A DNA stretch of 64,000 nucleotides from Opitutaceae bacterium. Its GTDB lineage: Bacteria > Verrucomicrobiota > Verrucomicrobiia > Opitutales > Opitutaceae. Shown in pieces: positions 1-8,526 of the stretch. Numbering within the stretch: the stretch's first letter is position 1; each line of letters starts with the position of its first letter. The stretch covers positions 1 through 64,000 of the forward strand of contig PLXR01000163.1 of the NCBI GenBank assembly GCA_003151495.1. The letters are read 5' to 3'. A program made the translations under genes and the position numbers. The notes beneath the pieces are model-generated. The model worked only from the letters and a program-made list of their open reading frames with translations. It searched no databases and was not told the DNA's origin.

Positions 1-70
<70 letters not shown>

Positions 71-74
71 AGAG

Positions 75-141
75 TTCAAACCTAGTGATTCGTTTGAACT
101 ACTAACTTGATGCCGACCGGAGCCGGCATCTTTTTATAATT
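75..141 (-). other. hairpins in the 16S rRNA leader
   Basis: Two perfect hairpins lie just upstream of the 16S start. One pairs AGTTCAAAC with GTTTGAACT (9 bp, about 75-102). The other pairs GATGCCG with CGGCATC (about 112-133). On the plus strand the second hairpin is followed by five T, so it could also stop plus-strand transcription entering the rrn operon. On the minus strand both would fold in the pre-rRNA leader, possibly as processing signals. The role is inferred from position. Confidence 0.45.
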
Positions 142-171
142 TTGATTGGGGGTCCCAATCAATCGCACAAA

Positions 172-201
172 GTAAATTTCAAAGAGCCTCCCCATAGGGG
201 A
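172..201 (-). promoter_or_regulatory. rrn antitermination boxB-boxA-like leader
   Basis: Read on the minus strand, a small hairpin TCCCC-TAT-GGGGA (189-201) is followed at once by GGCTCTTTGAAATTT (about 174-188). The latter closely resembles the rrn boxA core TGCTCTTTA. The order hairpin then boxA, about 110 bases before 16S, is the known arrangement of Nus-factor antitermination sites in rRNA operons. I could not identify a convincing promoter further upstream. Confidence 0.6.
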
Positions 202-1013
202 AAGAGTTCCAGCAAGAACTTCTGCTTTTCCTTCGTCAACACCTATTCCAAAATTTCTAATAAATTCTGGCCAAGGAACAGCTGCTTGCGGCCTTGATTC
301 GTCTCACTGCCCGGTTGTTTGCCGTCAGCCCAAGAATCGAAGGGAGGCGGAACATGCGCTTATGGTGGGCGTCTTCAAGACCTTTCTTCGAGGCGATGAT
401 GATCCCCTCGTAACCTGTTGTATTTCAGTGACAAGTGGCGCCATTTTTGCGGCCTGTTTTGGACGGGATTCCGGTCGTAGCCGGGACGATTGGCGGCGGC
501 CCGGGCGCCCGGCGCGGGAAACCCAATATGTATCTGAATAGTTGATACAATATCGCGCCGGCCGCGCCCCCAAGGGGCCCTGCCGGGCTCCGTGACGAGG
601 GGGGGAAGGCAGGGCGGGGCCGTCCCGGGCCTGCGGCCCTGCCCCATTCAAAGGGGGCGTGCAGGTGGCCTCCCTGGGCCCCGGGCGGTCCCCTCCCAAC
701 CGATGGGGTCGCCCCCAAGACCCATGGGAGGGGTGGATCCGGCCCGGTCCCGGCCGTATTAGACCCGCTTTGAGGGGGGAAAGGCGTGAAATTAATATGT
801 TGGCCCCCTCCGGCAAAACGCTGTTTTTAGCCAGAAAAGGCCTATTTTTTCGGAAAAATGGACCTAAAATCGACGGATTTGCCCAAAATTAACGTTAACG
901 CAAATACATGGCCATAGTGGAAAAGATGTGTGTTGACCTTACTCCTTTTGAACGATGGAACGTCGAACTCTACTAACCCGTAGCCCTTCCAGCATTTTCA
1001 ACCAAGGCAACTT
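202..1013. other. long intergenic region between rrn and accB
   Basis: I see no convincing gene here. The centre (about 550-770) is extremely GC-rich and full of inverted repeats, for example CCCCTCCCA (690-698) with TGGGAGGGG (725-733). The flanks are AT-rich. It should hold the rrn promoter on the minus strand and the accB promoter on the plus strand. Reading frames through it are made of proline, glycine and arginine and do not resemble protein. Confidence 0.6.
948..976 (+). promoter_or_regulatory. candidate accB promoter
   Basis: TTGAAC (948-953) and TACTAA (971-976) are separated by exactly 17 bases and lie about 40 bases before the accB start. Match to the sigma-70 consensus is only moderate. 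A second -35-like TTGACC sits at 933-938. Confidence 0.25.
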
Positions 1014-1505
1014 TTGGACCTCAAACAGATCAAGCAGATCATAGACCTGATGAAGCGATCCGAACTCACCGAGTTCGCGGTCGAGGAGGAGGGCTTCAAG
1101 CTGAAGATCCGGCGCGGGATGAATGGCTTGCCGATAGTTTCGACGGGGAAGGGGTCAAACCCGCCGTTCGTTCCGGCCGAATACCACTCCACGCCCCCGA
1201 TGCCGGTGCCAGCACCGCTCCCTGCGAGCATGCCAGGGGCGCCGGTTGCGACCGAGGAGCCGGGGATCACCTATGTGAAGTCCCCGATGGTGGGAACCTT
1301 CTACAGGTCCCCGTCCCCCGAGAGTAAGGCGTTCGTGGACGTCGGCTCCAAGATCGAGGATAACTCGTTGGTCTGCATAATCGAAGCGATGAAGATCATG
1401 AACGAGATCCAGGCCGAGACAAAGGGGACGATCGTCGAGATCCTGGTCGAGAACGGCCAGCCGGTGGAATACGGGCAACGCCTTTTCAAACTGAGGCAGG
1501 GCTGA
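1014..1505 (+). CDS. accB: acetyl-CoA carboxylase biotin carboxyl carrier protein
   Basis: Carrier subunit of acetyl-CoA carboxylase; it holds the biotin that accepts CO2 from AccC for malonyl-CoA formation in fatty acid synthesis. The 163-residue protein begins [13 protein letters not shown], as BCCPs typically do, has a proline-rich linker (about 45-80), and ends in a biotinyl domain with EAMKIMNE. Lys127 is the expected biotinylation site. The start codon is TTG with AAGG 6 bases upstream; no ATG gives the family N-terminus. accC follows 73 bases later, as in most accBC operons. Confidence 0.95.
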   Translation: MDLKQIKQIIDLMKRSELTEFAVEEEGFKLKIRRGMNGLPIVSTGKGSNPPFVPAEYHSTPPMPVPAPLPASMPGAPVATEEPGITYVKSPMVGTFYRSPSPESKAFVDVGSKIEDNSLVCIIEAMKIMNEIQAETKGTIVEILVENGQPVEYGQRLFKLRQG

Positions 1506-1578
1506 CCTGTGGCCCCGAAAACGGCCGCTCCCGTCGTGGATATTTCCTGACGAGGATCCCAGCACAATTGACGACCCG

Positions 1579-2943
1579 ATGATCCAAAAAGTTCTCATCG
1601 CCAACCGTGGCGAAATCGCCCTCCGAATCGTCCGCGCCTGCCGCGAGATGGGCATCAAGACCCTGGCCGTCTACTCGGAGGCCGACGTCCAGTCCCTCCA
1701 TGTCCAGCTGGCCGACGAGGCGATCTGCATCGGGGGGCCCCGCAGCGCGGACAGCTACCTGCGGGCGGACAGGATCATCAGCGCCGCCGAGATCGCGGAT
1801 GTCGACGCGATCCACCCGGGCTACGGGTTCCTGTCGGAAAACGCGAAGTTCGCGGAGCAGTGCGAGTCGTGCAACATCAAGTTCATCGGACCGAAGTCAA
1901 AGTCCATCAAGATGATGGGCGACAAGGCGGTGGCCAAGGAGACGGTCCGCAAGGCCCACGTCATCACGGTTCCAGGCAGTGACGGCCCCGTCGAGTCCGA
2001 GGCCGAGGCCGTCAAGGCCGCGCGGTCCATCGGCTACCCGGTGATCATCAAGGCTGTGGCCGGCGGGGGCGGCAGGGGGATGAGGATAGCCCACAACGAC
2101 GTCTCGTTCGCCAAGGAGTTCCATGTCGCCAGGAACGAAGCCGAAAAGGCCTTCGGCGACGGGCGGGTCTACATCGAGAAGTACATCGAGCGGCCCCGCC
2201 ACATCGAGTTCCAGATCCTCGCGGACAGCCACGGGAAGACGATCCACCTGGGGGAGCGCGACTGCTCCGTCCAGCGCAGGCACCAGAAGCTCATCGAGGA
2301 GTCCCCCTCCCCGTTCCTCACGCCCGACCTGCGCAAGAAGATGGGCAAGGCCGCCGTGCGCGCGGCGGAGGCGTCCGAGTACGAGGGCGCCGGGACGATC
2401 GAGTTCCTCGTGGATGCCAAGGGAAACTTCTACTTCATCGAGATGAACACGAGGATCCAGGTTGAGCACCCGGTCACCGAGGAGGTGACGGGCATCGACC
2501 TGATCAAGCAGCAGATCCACATAGCCAACGGGGAGAAGCTGGAGTTCGACCAGGGCGACATCACGTTCGAGAAGCACGCGATCGAGTGCCGGATCAACGC
2601 CGAGGACCCGGCCCGGAACTTTGCCCCGTCGCCCGGGACGATCGGCCTCTATTACCCGCCCGGGGGGATCGGCGTCCGGGTCGACAGCCACATCTACAGC
2701 GGCTACGTGATTCCTCCCTACTATGACTCGATGATCGGGAAGCTGATCTGCTTCGGCTCGACCCGCAAGGAGGCCCTCGAGAGGGCGTACCGCGCCCTGA
2801 GCGAATACCTCGTTCGCGGCATCAAGACGACGATTCCGCTCCATAAGGCGATCATGGCCGACCCCCTCTTCATCGAGGGCAAGGCGACCACGGCCTACAT
2901 GGAGGATTTCCTGTCGCGGACGACGCCCGAGCTGTTCTCCTAG
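1579..2943 (+). CDS. accC: biotin carboxylase subunit of acetyl-CoA carboxylase
   Basis: ATP-dependent carboxylation of the biotin on AccB. At 454 residues it has the normal length. Seen in order: N-terminal [17 protein letters not shown], an ATP-grasp glycine loop [12 protein letters not shown] (about 160), the catalytic stretch [12 protein letters not shown], and [16 protein letters not shown], which carries metal and bicarbonate residues. The ATG start matches the family N-terminus. It forms an operon with accB upstream and ends overlapping the converging prmA by 4 bases. Confidence 0.97.
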   Translation: MIQKVLIANRGEIALRIVRACREMGIKTLAVYSEADVQSLHVQLADEAICIGGPRSADSYLRADRIISAAEIADVDAIHPGYGFLSENAKFAEQCESCNIKFIGPKSKSIKMMGDKAVAKETVRKAHVITVPGSDGPVESEAEAVKAARSIGYPVIIKAVAGGGGRGMRIAHNDVSFAKEFHVARNEAEKAFGDGRVYIEKYIERPRHIEFQILADSHGKTIHLGERDCSVQRRHQKLIEESPSPFLTPDLRKKMGKAAVRAAEASEYEGAGTIEFLVDAKGNFYFIEMNTRIQVEHPVTEEVTGIDLIKQQIHIANGEKLEFDQGDITFEKHAIECRINAEDPARNFAPSPGTIGLYYPPGGIGVRVDSHIYSGYVIPPYYDSMIGKLICFGSTRKEALERAYRALSEYLVRGIKTTIPLHKAIMADPLFIEGKATTAYMEDFLSRTTPELFS

Positions 2944-3839
2944 GATCCGCCGGCAGGCCGGACCAGGCTGACGTCGCACCATTCGCCGAGCGCCCGGGAG
3001 GAGAAGGCCCACCCCGGGGTGAGCTCCGCAAACGCCTGGCGGACCATGCCGGCCTCGGTGGCCAGGATTCCGCTCATGGCGAGGAGGCCCCCGGGGGCGA
3101 CCGAGGAGGCCAGCGCCCGGGCGTGGCGGACCAGCACGTCGGCCTGGATGTTCGCAACGACGACGCCCCATTGGCCGTTCCCGAGGCCCTCGGGGAGCCC
3201 CGCCACCGCAAAGCGCACCCGCCCCGCCAGGGAATTGAGCTCGGAGTTCTCCAGGCTCACCCGCACGGCCTCGGCGTCGTTGTCGAATCCGCTCACCTCC
3301 CCGAACCCGAGGAGGCAAGCCGAGAGCGCGAGGATGCCCGAGCCGCAGCCGGCGTCGACCACGCTCATCCGGGCCGCCGCGGCGGCGCCCCCGGGGAGGC
3401 TCCCCTCGAACTCGACAAGCCTCTCGATGCACAGCCGGGTCGTCTCGTGGTTGCCTGTGCCGAACGCCATCCCCGGGTCCAGCCACAGCACGGAGTGCCC
3501 CCCGGGGAGCTGGAAGGCGGGGCGCTCCCAGACGGGGACCCAGTGAAGGCGCCCGAACGCCCAGGCCTTGAAGTGGTCGCGGTAGCTATTCCTCCAGTCG
3601 GCGTCCGGCAGGCGCCTCACCGCCCTCGGACCGAGGGGCGTGGCCGTCAGGGCGGGGGCAAGCTCGGACCACCGGCTCTGGGCCTCGGCCTCGCTCCGGA
3701 ATATCCCGATGATCCACGCCCTCCTGCCGATCGCGTCCTCGAGGAGGGACCAGCCGTCGCATCCGGACTCGAGGAGGGCGAGCTCGGCGGCCTCGGCGTC
3801 GGCCGCGTCGATCTCGGCCTTGGTCTCCCAGAGCTCCAT
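2940..3839 (-). CDS. prmA: ribosomal protein L11 methyltransferase
   Basis: SAM-dependent methyltransferase that methylates ribosomal protein L11. The 299-residue protein has the PrmA-type N-terminal domain, then [15 protein letters not shown], the SAM-binding motif [13 protein letters not shown] (about 130-143) and [10 protein letters not shown] in the active-site position. It is the last gene of a tight minus-strand run beginning with manA, 4 bases after purN. The 3' end overlaps accC by 4 bases. Identification rests on the FGTGNHETT signature and overall layout. Confidence 0.92.
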   Translation of the reverse strand: MELWETKAEIDAADAEAAELALLESGCDGWSLLEDAIGRRAWIIGIFRSEAEAQSRWSELAPALTATPLGPRAVRRLPDADWRNSYRDHFKAWAFGRLHWVPVWERPAFQLPGGHSVLWLDPGMAFGTGNHETTRLCIERLVEFEGSLPGGAAAAARMSVVDAGCGSGILALSACLLGFGEVSGFDNDAEAVRVSLENSELNSLAGRVRFAVAGLPEGLGNGQWGVVVANIQADVLVRHARALASSVAPGGLLAMSGILATEAGMVRQAFAELTPGWAFSSRALGEWCDVSLVRPAGGS

Positions 3840-3843
3840 GGGG

Positions 3844-4428
3844 TCAGGCCGGCCCGGGGCTCTCGCTCAGCCCCGCGATGACCGCGGGAAGCAGCAGGTG
3901 CTCGGCCGCGTGAACCTTCGCGGCGAGCGAGTCATGCGTCTCCCCCTTCGCAATGGGGACCTCCGCCCGGCCGAGGATGGGGCCCCCGTCGACCTCCGCG
4001 GTCACGTGGTGGACGGTGCAGCCCGTCATCGCCTCGCCCGACCTCAGGGCCTGCCCGATCGCGTCGAGCCCGGGAAACCTCGGCAGGAGGCTCGGGTGCA
4101 GGTTGATGATCCTGCCCGAGAAGGCGCCGAGGAACCCGGGCTTGAGGACCCTCATGAAGCCGGCAAGGACGACGAGGTCGGGCCGGGCCCCCGACACGGC
4201 GGCCACGAACCGGGCCTCGCCCTCGCCCTCGAGCTTCGTCCTGAAAGGGGCGGGATCCACGAAGCTCGACGGGACGCCGAAGCGCGGGCCGAGCGCCAGG
4301 ATCCCCGCGCCGGGGACGTCGGAGAAGAGGGCCACGACCCGGGCCCGGCCGAGCGCGCCCGCCTGCTGGGCCGCGAGGACGGCCTCGGCGTTGGAACCGC
4401 GGCCCGAGCCGAGGATGACGACGCGCAT
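3844..4428 (-). CDS. purN: phosphoribosylglycinamide formyltransferase
   Basis: Transfers a formyl group from 10-formyltetrahydrofolate to GAR in purine synthesis. The 194-residue protein starts MRVVILGSGRGSNAEAV (the substrate loop) and contains LAGFMRVL, then NLHPSLLPRFPG with the catalytic Asn and His, and later EVDGGPIL. Length and motifs are typical. It lies between the rfaE2-like gene (17 bases) and prmA (4 bases), so it is probably co-transcribed with them; other purine genes are not in the window. Confidence 0.95.
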   Translation of the reverse strand: MRVVILGSGRGSNAEAVLAAQQAGALGRARVVALFSDVPGAGILALGPRFGVPSSFVDPAPFRTKLEGEGEARFVAAVSGARPDLVVLAGFMRVLKPGFLGAFSGRIINLHPSLLPRFPGLDAIGQALRSGEAMTGCTVHHVTAEVDGGPILGRAEVPIAKGETHDSLAAKVHAAEHLLLPAVIAGLSESPGPA

Positions 4429-4445
4429 GCGGCCCCCCGGGTGGC

Positions 4446-4961
4446 TCAGGCCGGGCCCGCGGCCCCCATGCGCCGGATGAGCCTTGTGGTGCTGAACCCG
4501 CGCAGGAACGGGAGGAATACCACCCTTGAGCCGGCCGCCTCGAGGGCGGCCCGCTCCGCGGGGTCGAGCGTGCCGAGCGTGTAGTCGCCCGCCTTGCAGT
4601 AGATGTCCGGCGCCAGGGCTGCGATCTCGCGCGCGAGCCGCTTGCCCCTGAAGATCACGACGCCGTCGACCGAGCGCAGCTCGGCGAGCGTGAGCGCCCG
4701 AGACCTCTCGTCGAGGACCGGCCGCCGGGGGCCCTTGAGCCTCCTGACGCTCGCGTCGGAGTTGAGCGCGACAAAGAGCATCCCCTTCCTCCCGGCCAGC
4801 CTGCGGGCGGCCCTGAGGTAGGAGACGTGGCCCGGGTGCAGGAGGTCGAAGACGCCGTTCGTGAGGACGAACCTGCCCCCGGCCCGGGCAAGCCCGCGGC
4901 GGATCGAGACCGCCCGGGCCAGCGGCACGAGACCCGGGGATGTTTTCGGGGTCGGGGGCAT
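4446..4961 (-). CDS. RfaE2-like nucleotidyltransferase (heptose-1-phosphate adenylyltransferase family)
   Basis: A stand-alone cytidylyltransferase-fold protein of 171 residues. It has TNGVFDLLHPGHVSYL (the HxGH nucleotide-binding motif), then a GDY segment and FSTTRLI near the C-terminus, as in the adenylyltransferase half of HldE. The likely reaction is ADP-heptose formation for lipopolysaccharide; glycerol-3-phosphate cytidylyltransferase relatives are possible. I chose the ATG at 4961 because it lies 1 base after the dnaJ stop; upstream residues are low-complexity. No heptose kinase half is fused or adjacent. Confidence 0.8.
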   Translation of the reverse strand: MPPTPKTSPGLVPLARAVSIRRGLARAGGRFVLTNGVFDLLHPGHVSYLRAARRLAGRKGMLFVALNSDASVRRLKGPRRPVLDERSRALTLAELRSVDGVVIFRGKRLAREIAALAPDIYCKAGDYTLGTLDPAERAALEAAGSRVVFLPFLRGFSTTRLIRRMGAAGPA

Positions 4962-4962
4962 C

Positions 4963-6099
4963 TCAGAAGAACTTCTTGGCCTTCTCGAAGAAGGAGCGCG
5001 AGGTGGGCTCGTGCGCGTCCCCGCTGATCCGCGCAAACTCCTCGAGGACCTTGCGCTGCTCCCCGGTGAGGGTGGACGGCACCTCGACGTGCACGCGGAT
5101 GAGCTGGTCGCCGTGGCGGCCGCCGCGGAGGGTCGGCATGCCCCGGTCCCTGAGCCGGAAGGTCGTGCCGCTCTGGGTGGCGGGCGGGATCTTGAGGCTC
5201 GCCTTGCCCGTGAGCGTCGGGACCTCGATCGACCCGCCGAGGGTCGCCAGCGTGAACTTGATGGGGATCTCGCAGAACAGGTCGTCGCCCTGGCGCTCGA
5301 AGAGCTCGTGCTCCTTGACCGAGAGGACGATGTACAGGTCCCCCGGGGTCCCGCCGGCCGAGGCCGCCTCGCCGTTGCCCGCGGAGCGCAGGCGCGAGCC
5401 CGAGTCGACGCCGGGGGGGATCTTCACGTTGAGCTTCGTCGTCTTGGCGACGCGGCCCTCGCCGCGGCACACCGAGCAGGGCTTCTCGATCTTGACGCCC
5501 GCGCCCCCGCAGGTGGGGCACGTCTGGGTGAACACGATGATGCCGCCCGACCGCCTGACCTGGCCCGCGCCCCGGCAGGTGGGGCAGGTCACGCGCTTCG
5601 AGCCGGGCTCGGCGCCCGAGCCGTGGCAGTGCTCGCAGCTCGCGAGCTTTCGGAAGGAGATCTCCTTCTCGATGCCCCGGGCAGCGTCCTCGAGGGTGAT
5701 CTCGAGGTCGTAGCGCAGGTCGGAGCCGTCGCGCCCGCCGTCGCGGGATCCGCCGCCGAACATCTCGTCGAATATGCCCCCACCCCCCGCCCCGCCCTGG
5801 CCGAAGACCTCGCGGAAGATGTCGAAGGGGTCGTGGAAACCCCCGGAGGGGCTCCGCGCGCCCGCGCCCGGCCCCTGGAACGCGGCGTGCCCGTAGCGGT
5901 CGTACGCCGCCCTCTTGTCGGGGTCCTTCAGGGCCTCATAGGCCTCCGAGACCTTCTTGAACATCTCCTCCGACTCCTTGTTGCCGGGGTTCTTGTCCGG
6001 GTGATACTGCACGGCCTTCTTCCGATAGGCCTTCTTCAGCTCGTCGTCGGTCGCGTTCTTCGGGACTCCAAGAAGCTCGTAATAGTCGGCCTTGGCCAT
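4963..6099 (-). CDS. dnaJ: chaperone protein DnaJ
   Basis: Hsp40 co-chaperone that delivers substrates to DnaK and stimulates its ATPase. The 378-residue protein has a J domain (1-70) with the HPD motif, a Gly/Phe-rich stretch (about 75-120), and four zinc-binding repeats [24 protein letters not shown] and CSVCRGEG (about 150-215). C-terminal substrate domains follow. It starts 3 bases after the grpE stop; dnaK is not in the window. Confidence 0.97.
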   Translation of the reverse strand: MAKADYYELLGVPKNATDDELKKAYRKKAVQYHPDKNPGNKESEEMFKKVSEAYEALKDPDKRAAYDRYGHAAFQGPGAGARSPSGGFHDPFDIFREVFGQGGAGGGGIFDEMFGGGSRDGGRDGSDLRYDLEITLEDAARGIEKEISFRKLASCEHCHGSGAEPGSKRVTCPTCRGAGQVRRSGGIIVFTQTCPTCGGAGVKIEKPCSVCRGEGRVAKTTKLNVKIPPGVDSGSRLRSAGNGEAASAGGTPGDLYIVLSVKEHELFERQGDDLFCEIPIKFTLATLGGSIEVPTLTGKASLKIPPATQSGTTFRLRDRGMPTLRGGRHGDQLIRVHVEVPSTLTGEQRKVLEEFARISGDAHEPTSRSFFEKAKKFF

Positions 6100-6102
6100 G
6101 CG

Positions 6103-6663
6103 TCAGGGCACCGCCTCCTCGACCAGCTTGCCGCTCGACACGACGACGGAGGCGGGGCGCAGCAGGCGCCCGTTGAGGGCGTAGCCGGTGCGCACGACCG
6201 AGAGGACGTGCTCCGCCTTCACTTCGGCGCTGGAGTGGTGCGAGAGGGCCTCGTGCTGGTGGGGGTCGAACGGCTGCCCCGCGGGGTTGATCTCCTTCAG
6301 GCCGTGGGCCGCGAGCGCCGCCTTGAGCTGCTGCTGGACCAGCTCCACCCCCCCGGCGAGCGCCTTGAGGTCGGCCTTCGGCTGCCGCGCGGCCGCGAGC
6401 CCCAGCGCGAGGTTGTCGAGCGCGGGGAGGAGGTCCTCGAGGAGCTTGGACGCGGCAAAGAGGCGGAGTTCCTCCTTCTCGCGCACCGCCCTGCGCCGGA
6501 AGTTCTCGAGGTCGGCCATGGCGCGCAGGTAGCGGTCGTGGTTCTCCGCAGCCTCCCTCCTGGCAGCGGCGAGCGGCTCCGCGGGCGCCGGGGCGCCCGC
6601 GGGGGCCTTGGTCTGGTCGGCCGCCGGGCTGTCCGGAGCGTCTTTGGATTCAGGGCTGCTCAT
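6103..6663 (-). CDS. grpE: nucleotide exchange factor GrpE
   Basis: Releases ADP from DnaK. The protein has a variable acidic/alanine-rich N-terminus, a long helix containing YLRAMADLENFRRRA, the conserved LLPALDNL, and a C-terminal beta domain with FDPHQHEAL. I used the ATG at 6663 (186 residues, MSSPESKD). A longer start at 6705 would overlap the preceding gene and adds arginine-rich sequence not typical of GrpE. It sits directly before dnaJ. Confidence 0.93.
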   Translation of the reverse strand: MSSPESKDAPDSPAADQTKAPAGAPAPAEPLAAARREAAENHDRYLRAMADLENFRRRAVREKEELRLFAASKLLEDLLPALDNLALGLAAARQPKADLKALAGGVELVQQQLKAALAAHGLKEINPAGQPFDPHQHEALSHHSSAEVKAEHVLSVVRTGYALNGRLLRPASVVVSSGKLVEEAVP

Positions 6664-6682
6664 TGCAATGGTGCTCAATAAA

Positions 6683-7465
6683 CTACGGCTTCGCCGTTTG
6701 TTCAAGTTTGTCGAGCAGGCCTTTCAGGAATTGTCCGGTCTTGTGCCCGGTGTCCTTGAGCTTGTTCCCCACATGTGCCGCGGCCCCAACGGCATCGGCA
6801 AGGGCCCGGCCGAATTCGCCGGGGAGGAGCTGCTCGGCGTCCCGGCGCAGCCCGAAGGAGTAGAGGCTGCGGATGACGTCGGGCACGAGCAGCTGCCTCG
6901 CCTGCGTGACGTTCTTGTAGGTGTGGTCGATGTTCAGGTTGTAGGTCTTGATCTCCGGCGACCCCAAGGTGTAGTCCGCGATCACCAGCCGGTCCACGCG
7001 AAGGCGCAGCGTCTTTATGATGAACGCGAGGGGCTTGGACCGCGGGGCGGGCGCGGAGCCCCCGCCCCCCCCTCCGCCCTGCCGGGAGCACGCCGCCATG
7101 AACTCCGCCGCGTTGGACTTCCCGCCCTTCTCGCGGACGATCTGGACCGCCTCAAGGTTGATGTACAGGTCGTCGATGACCAGGCGGTCCGTGAACAGCC
7201 AGGAGAACTCGTTCAGGTCCCCGCGGAGCTCCCTGATGCCGATGAAATCGGGCGAAGGATAGCCGGGCGGATTGGTCGCCCTCAGTCCGCCGACGGTCAC
7301 GTGGCCGGTGAAGGGATTCGCGGTGAGGACCTCGATCTTCACGTCGAAGCCGGTGACGGCCCGCAGCTCCCGCTCCACCAGCGAGGGCAGGAAGATCATC
7401 CATGTGAGCGCGGCCATGGCAAAGAGCCCGCCGAGGAAGAGGGCCGTCTTCGCCGCCCAGGTCAT
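6683..7465 (-). CDS. membrane-anchored AsmA-like protein
   Basis: A 260-residue protein with one N-terminal transmembrane helix (about 5-27), followed by a segment resembling the start of AsmA/DUF748 proteins: repeated beta patterns such as NPFTGHVTVGGLRATNPPGY and LVIDDLYINLEAVQI. A glycine run (about 131-137) splits it. The C-terminus is helical and charged. AsmA-type proteins lie in the envelope and are linked to lipid transport; here this is only a resemblance. Its start overlaps the manA stop (ATGA). Confidence 0.6.
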   Translation of the reverse strand: MTWAAKTALFLGGLFAMAALTWMIFLPSLVERELRAVTGFDVKIEVLTANPFTGHVTVGGLRATNPPGYPSPDFIGIRELRGDLNEFSWLFTDRLVIDDLYINLEAVQIVREKGGKSNAAEFMAACSRQGGGGGGGSAPAPRSKPLAFIIKTLRLRVDRLVIADYTLGSPEIKTYNLNIDHTYKNVTQARQLLVPDVIRSLYSFGLRRDAEQLLPGEFGRALADAVGAAAHVGNKLKDTGHKTGQFLKGLLDKLEQTAKP

Positions 7466-8421
7466 GCGAAGTCTTCCGTGACCAGGACGATCGCGGGCTC
7501 GTGCGCCTCAAAGGAGACCTCCGCAGACCAGGGGACAAGGGCGTTCTCCCCCATGCCAAGCGGCTTCCCGGGGTGGGCGTGGCCCGACGGGCTGATCGCG
7601 CCCGCGGCCACGCTGAGGATCCGGGGCTGCTGGCCCGGCTCGAACCGGATCTGCTCGCCCTTGCCGAGCACCATGCGCCGGATCGAGAACTCGTCGCACG
7701 ACGCGACGACCCCGGAGGTGGGCGCCGCCCTCACGAGCTCGGGCGGGCCATCGTCCCAGAGGATGGAGCGCAGCGACTCCTCAATGTGGAGCGTGCGCGG
7801 TTTGCCGTCCAGGCCCACCCTGCCCCAGTCGTAGAGCCGGTAGGTCGTGTCCGAATTCTGCTGGATCTCAAGGATGAGGTTTCCCGCGTCGATCGCGTGG
7901 ACCTGGCCGCTGCGGACGAGGACGGAGTCCCCGGACGCCACCGAGACCCTGTTGATCAGGCCCTCGGCGTTCCCCTCCACCAGGGCCCTCTCGAACCGCT
8001 TGCGCGTCACGCCCGGCTTCAGGCCGACGAAGAGCGACGCGCTGGGGCTGGAATGCGCAACGTACCAGTTCTCGGTCTTGGGCTCCCCGCCCAGGGACGG
8101 GGCCACCCCGGCCGGCGGGTGCACCTGGAGGCTCAGGCGGTCGGAGCAGTCGAGCCACTTGACGAGGATAGGGAAGCGGCGGGAGGGCTTCCAGGCGGGG
8201 CCCATGACCTCCGCGCCGTGGCGCTCGATCAGCTCCCGCAGGGTGGCGCCCCCGAGGCGCCCCCCCCGCACGCGGGACTGGGCCTCCGGCCGGTCCACTA
8301 TCTCCCAGCTTTCCCCTATGGGCGGCCCCGGGGGAAGCGTGCGCCCGAGCAGCGTCTCAAGGCGGCGTCCGCCCCAGACGCGCTCTTGGTAAATGGGCTG
8401 GAACTGAAGAACTTCTCGCAT
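7462..8421 (-). CDS. manA: class I mannose-6-phosphate isomerase
   Basis: Interconverts mannose-6-phosphate and fructose-6-phosphate. The 319-residue cupin protein belongs to the shorter Bacillus-like group: ERVWGGRRLE near the N-terminus, the metal-binding LQVHPP, KTENWYV, and SGQVHAI followed by LILEIQQNSDTTYRLYDWGR. Zinc ligands (His, Glu, His) are visible in these motifs. It is first in the minus-strand run down to prmA and is divergent from ftsK with about 105 bases between, which should contain both promoters. Confidence 0.93.
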   Translation of the reverse strand: MREVLQFQPIYQERVWGGRRLETLLGRTLPPGPPIGESWEIVDRPEAQSRVRGGRLGGATLRELIERHGAEVMGPAWKPSRRFPILVKWLDCSDRLSLQVHPPAGVAPSLGGEPKTENWYVAHSSPSASLFVGLKPGVTRKRFERALVEGNAEGLINRVSVASGDSVLVRSGQVHAIDAGNLILEIQQNSDTTYRLYDWGRVGLDGKPRTLHIEESLRSILWDDGPPELVRAAPTSGVVASCDEFSIRRMVLGKGEQIRFEPGQQPRILSVAAGAISPSGHAHPGKPLGMGENALVPWSAEVSFEAHEPAIVLVTEDFA

Positions 8422-8526
8422 GAAAGCAGATATCGAGATTATTGTAAAAAAGGTCGGGAGGGGTTTACAATTGACCGGCCCGGGTGCTACGGTCCAATCC
8501 GCAAATCGCTGCGCCCGGAAGCACAG

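Noticed and set aside
325-816. 163-codon minus-strand open frame in the rrn-accB gap
   Set aside because: Composition is Pro/Gly/Arg-rich, it crosses strong palindromes, and no domain or ribosome-binding site is visible.
1897-3486. Long antisense open frame across accC and prmA
   Set aside because: High GC makes antisense frames long; accC and prmA have clear motifs in their own frames.
4861-6681. 606-codon plus-strand frame opposite dnaJ and grpE
   Set aside because: Shadow of dnaJ and grpE; it lacks recognisable domains and is rich in Arg, Gly and Leu.
7501-8526. 342-codon N-terminal extension of ftsK
   Set aside because: It is antisense to manA, and the FtsK membrane domain begins right after ATG 8527.
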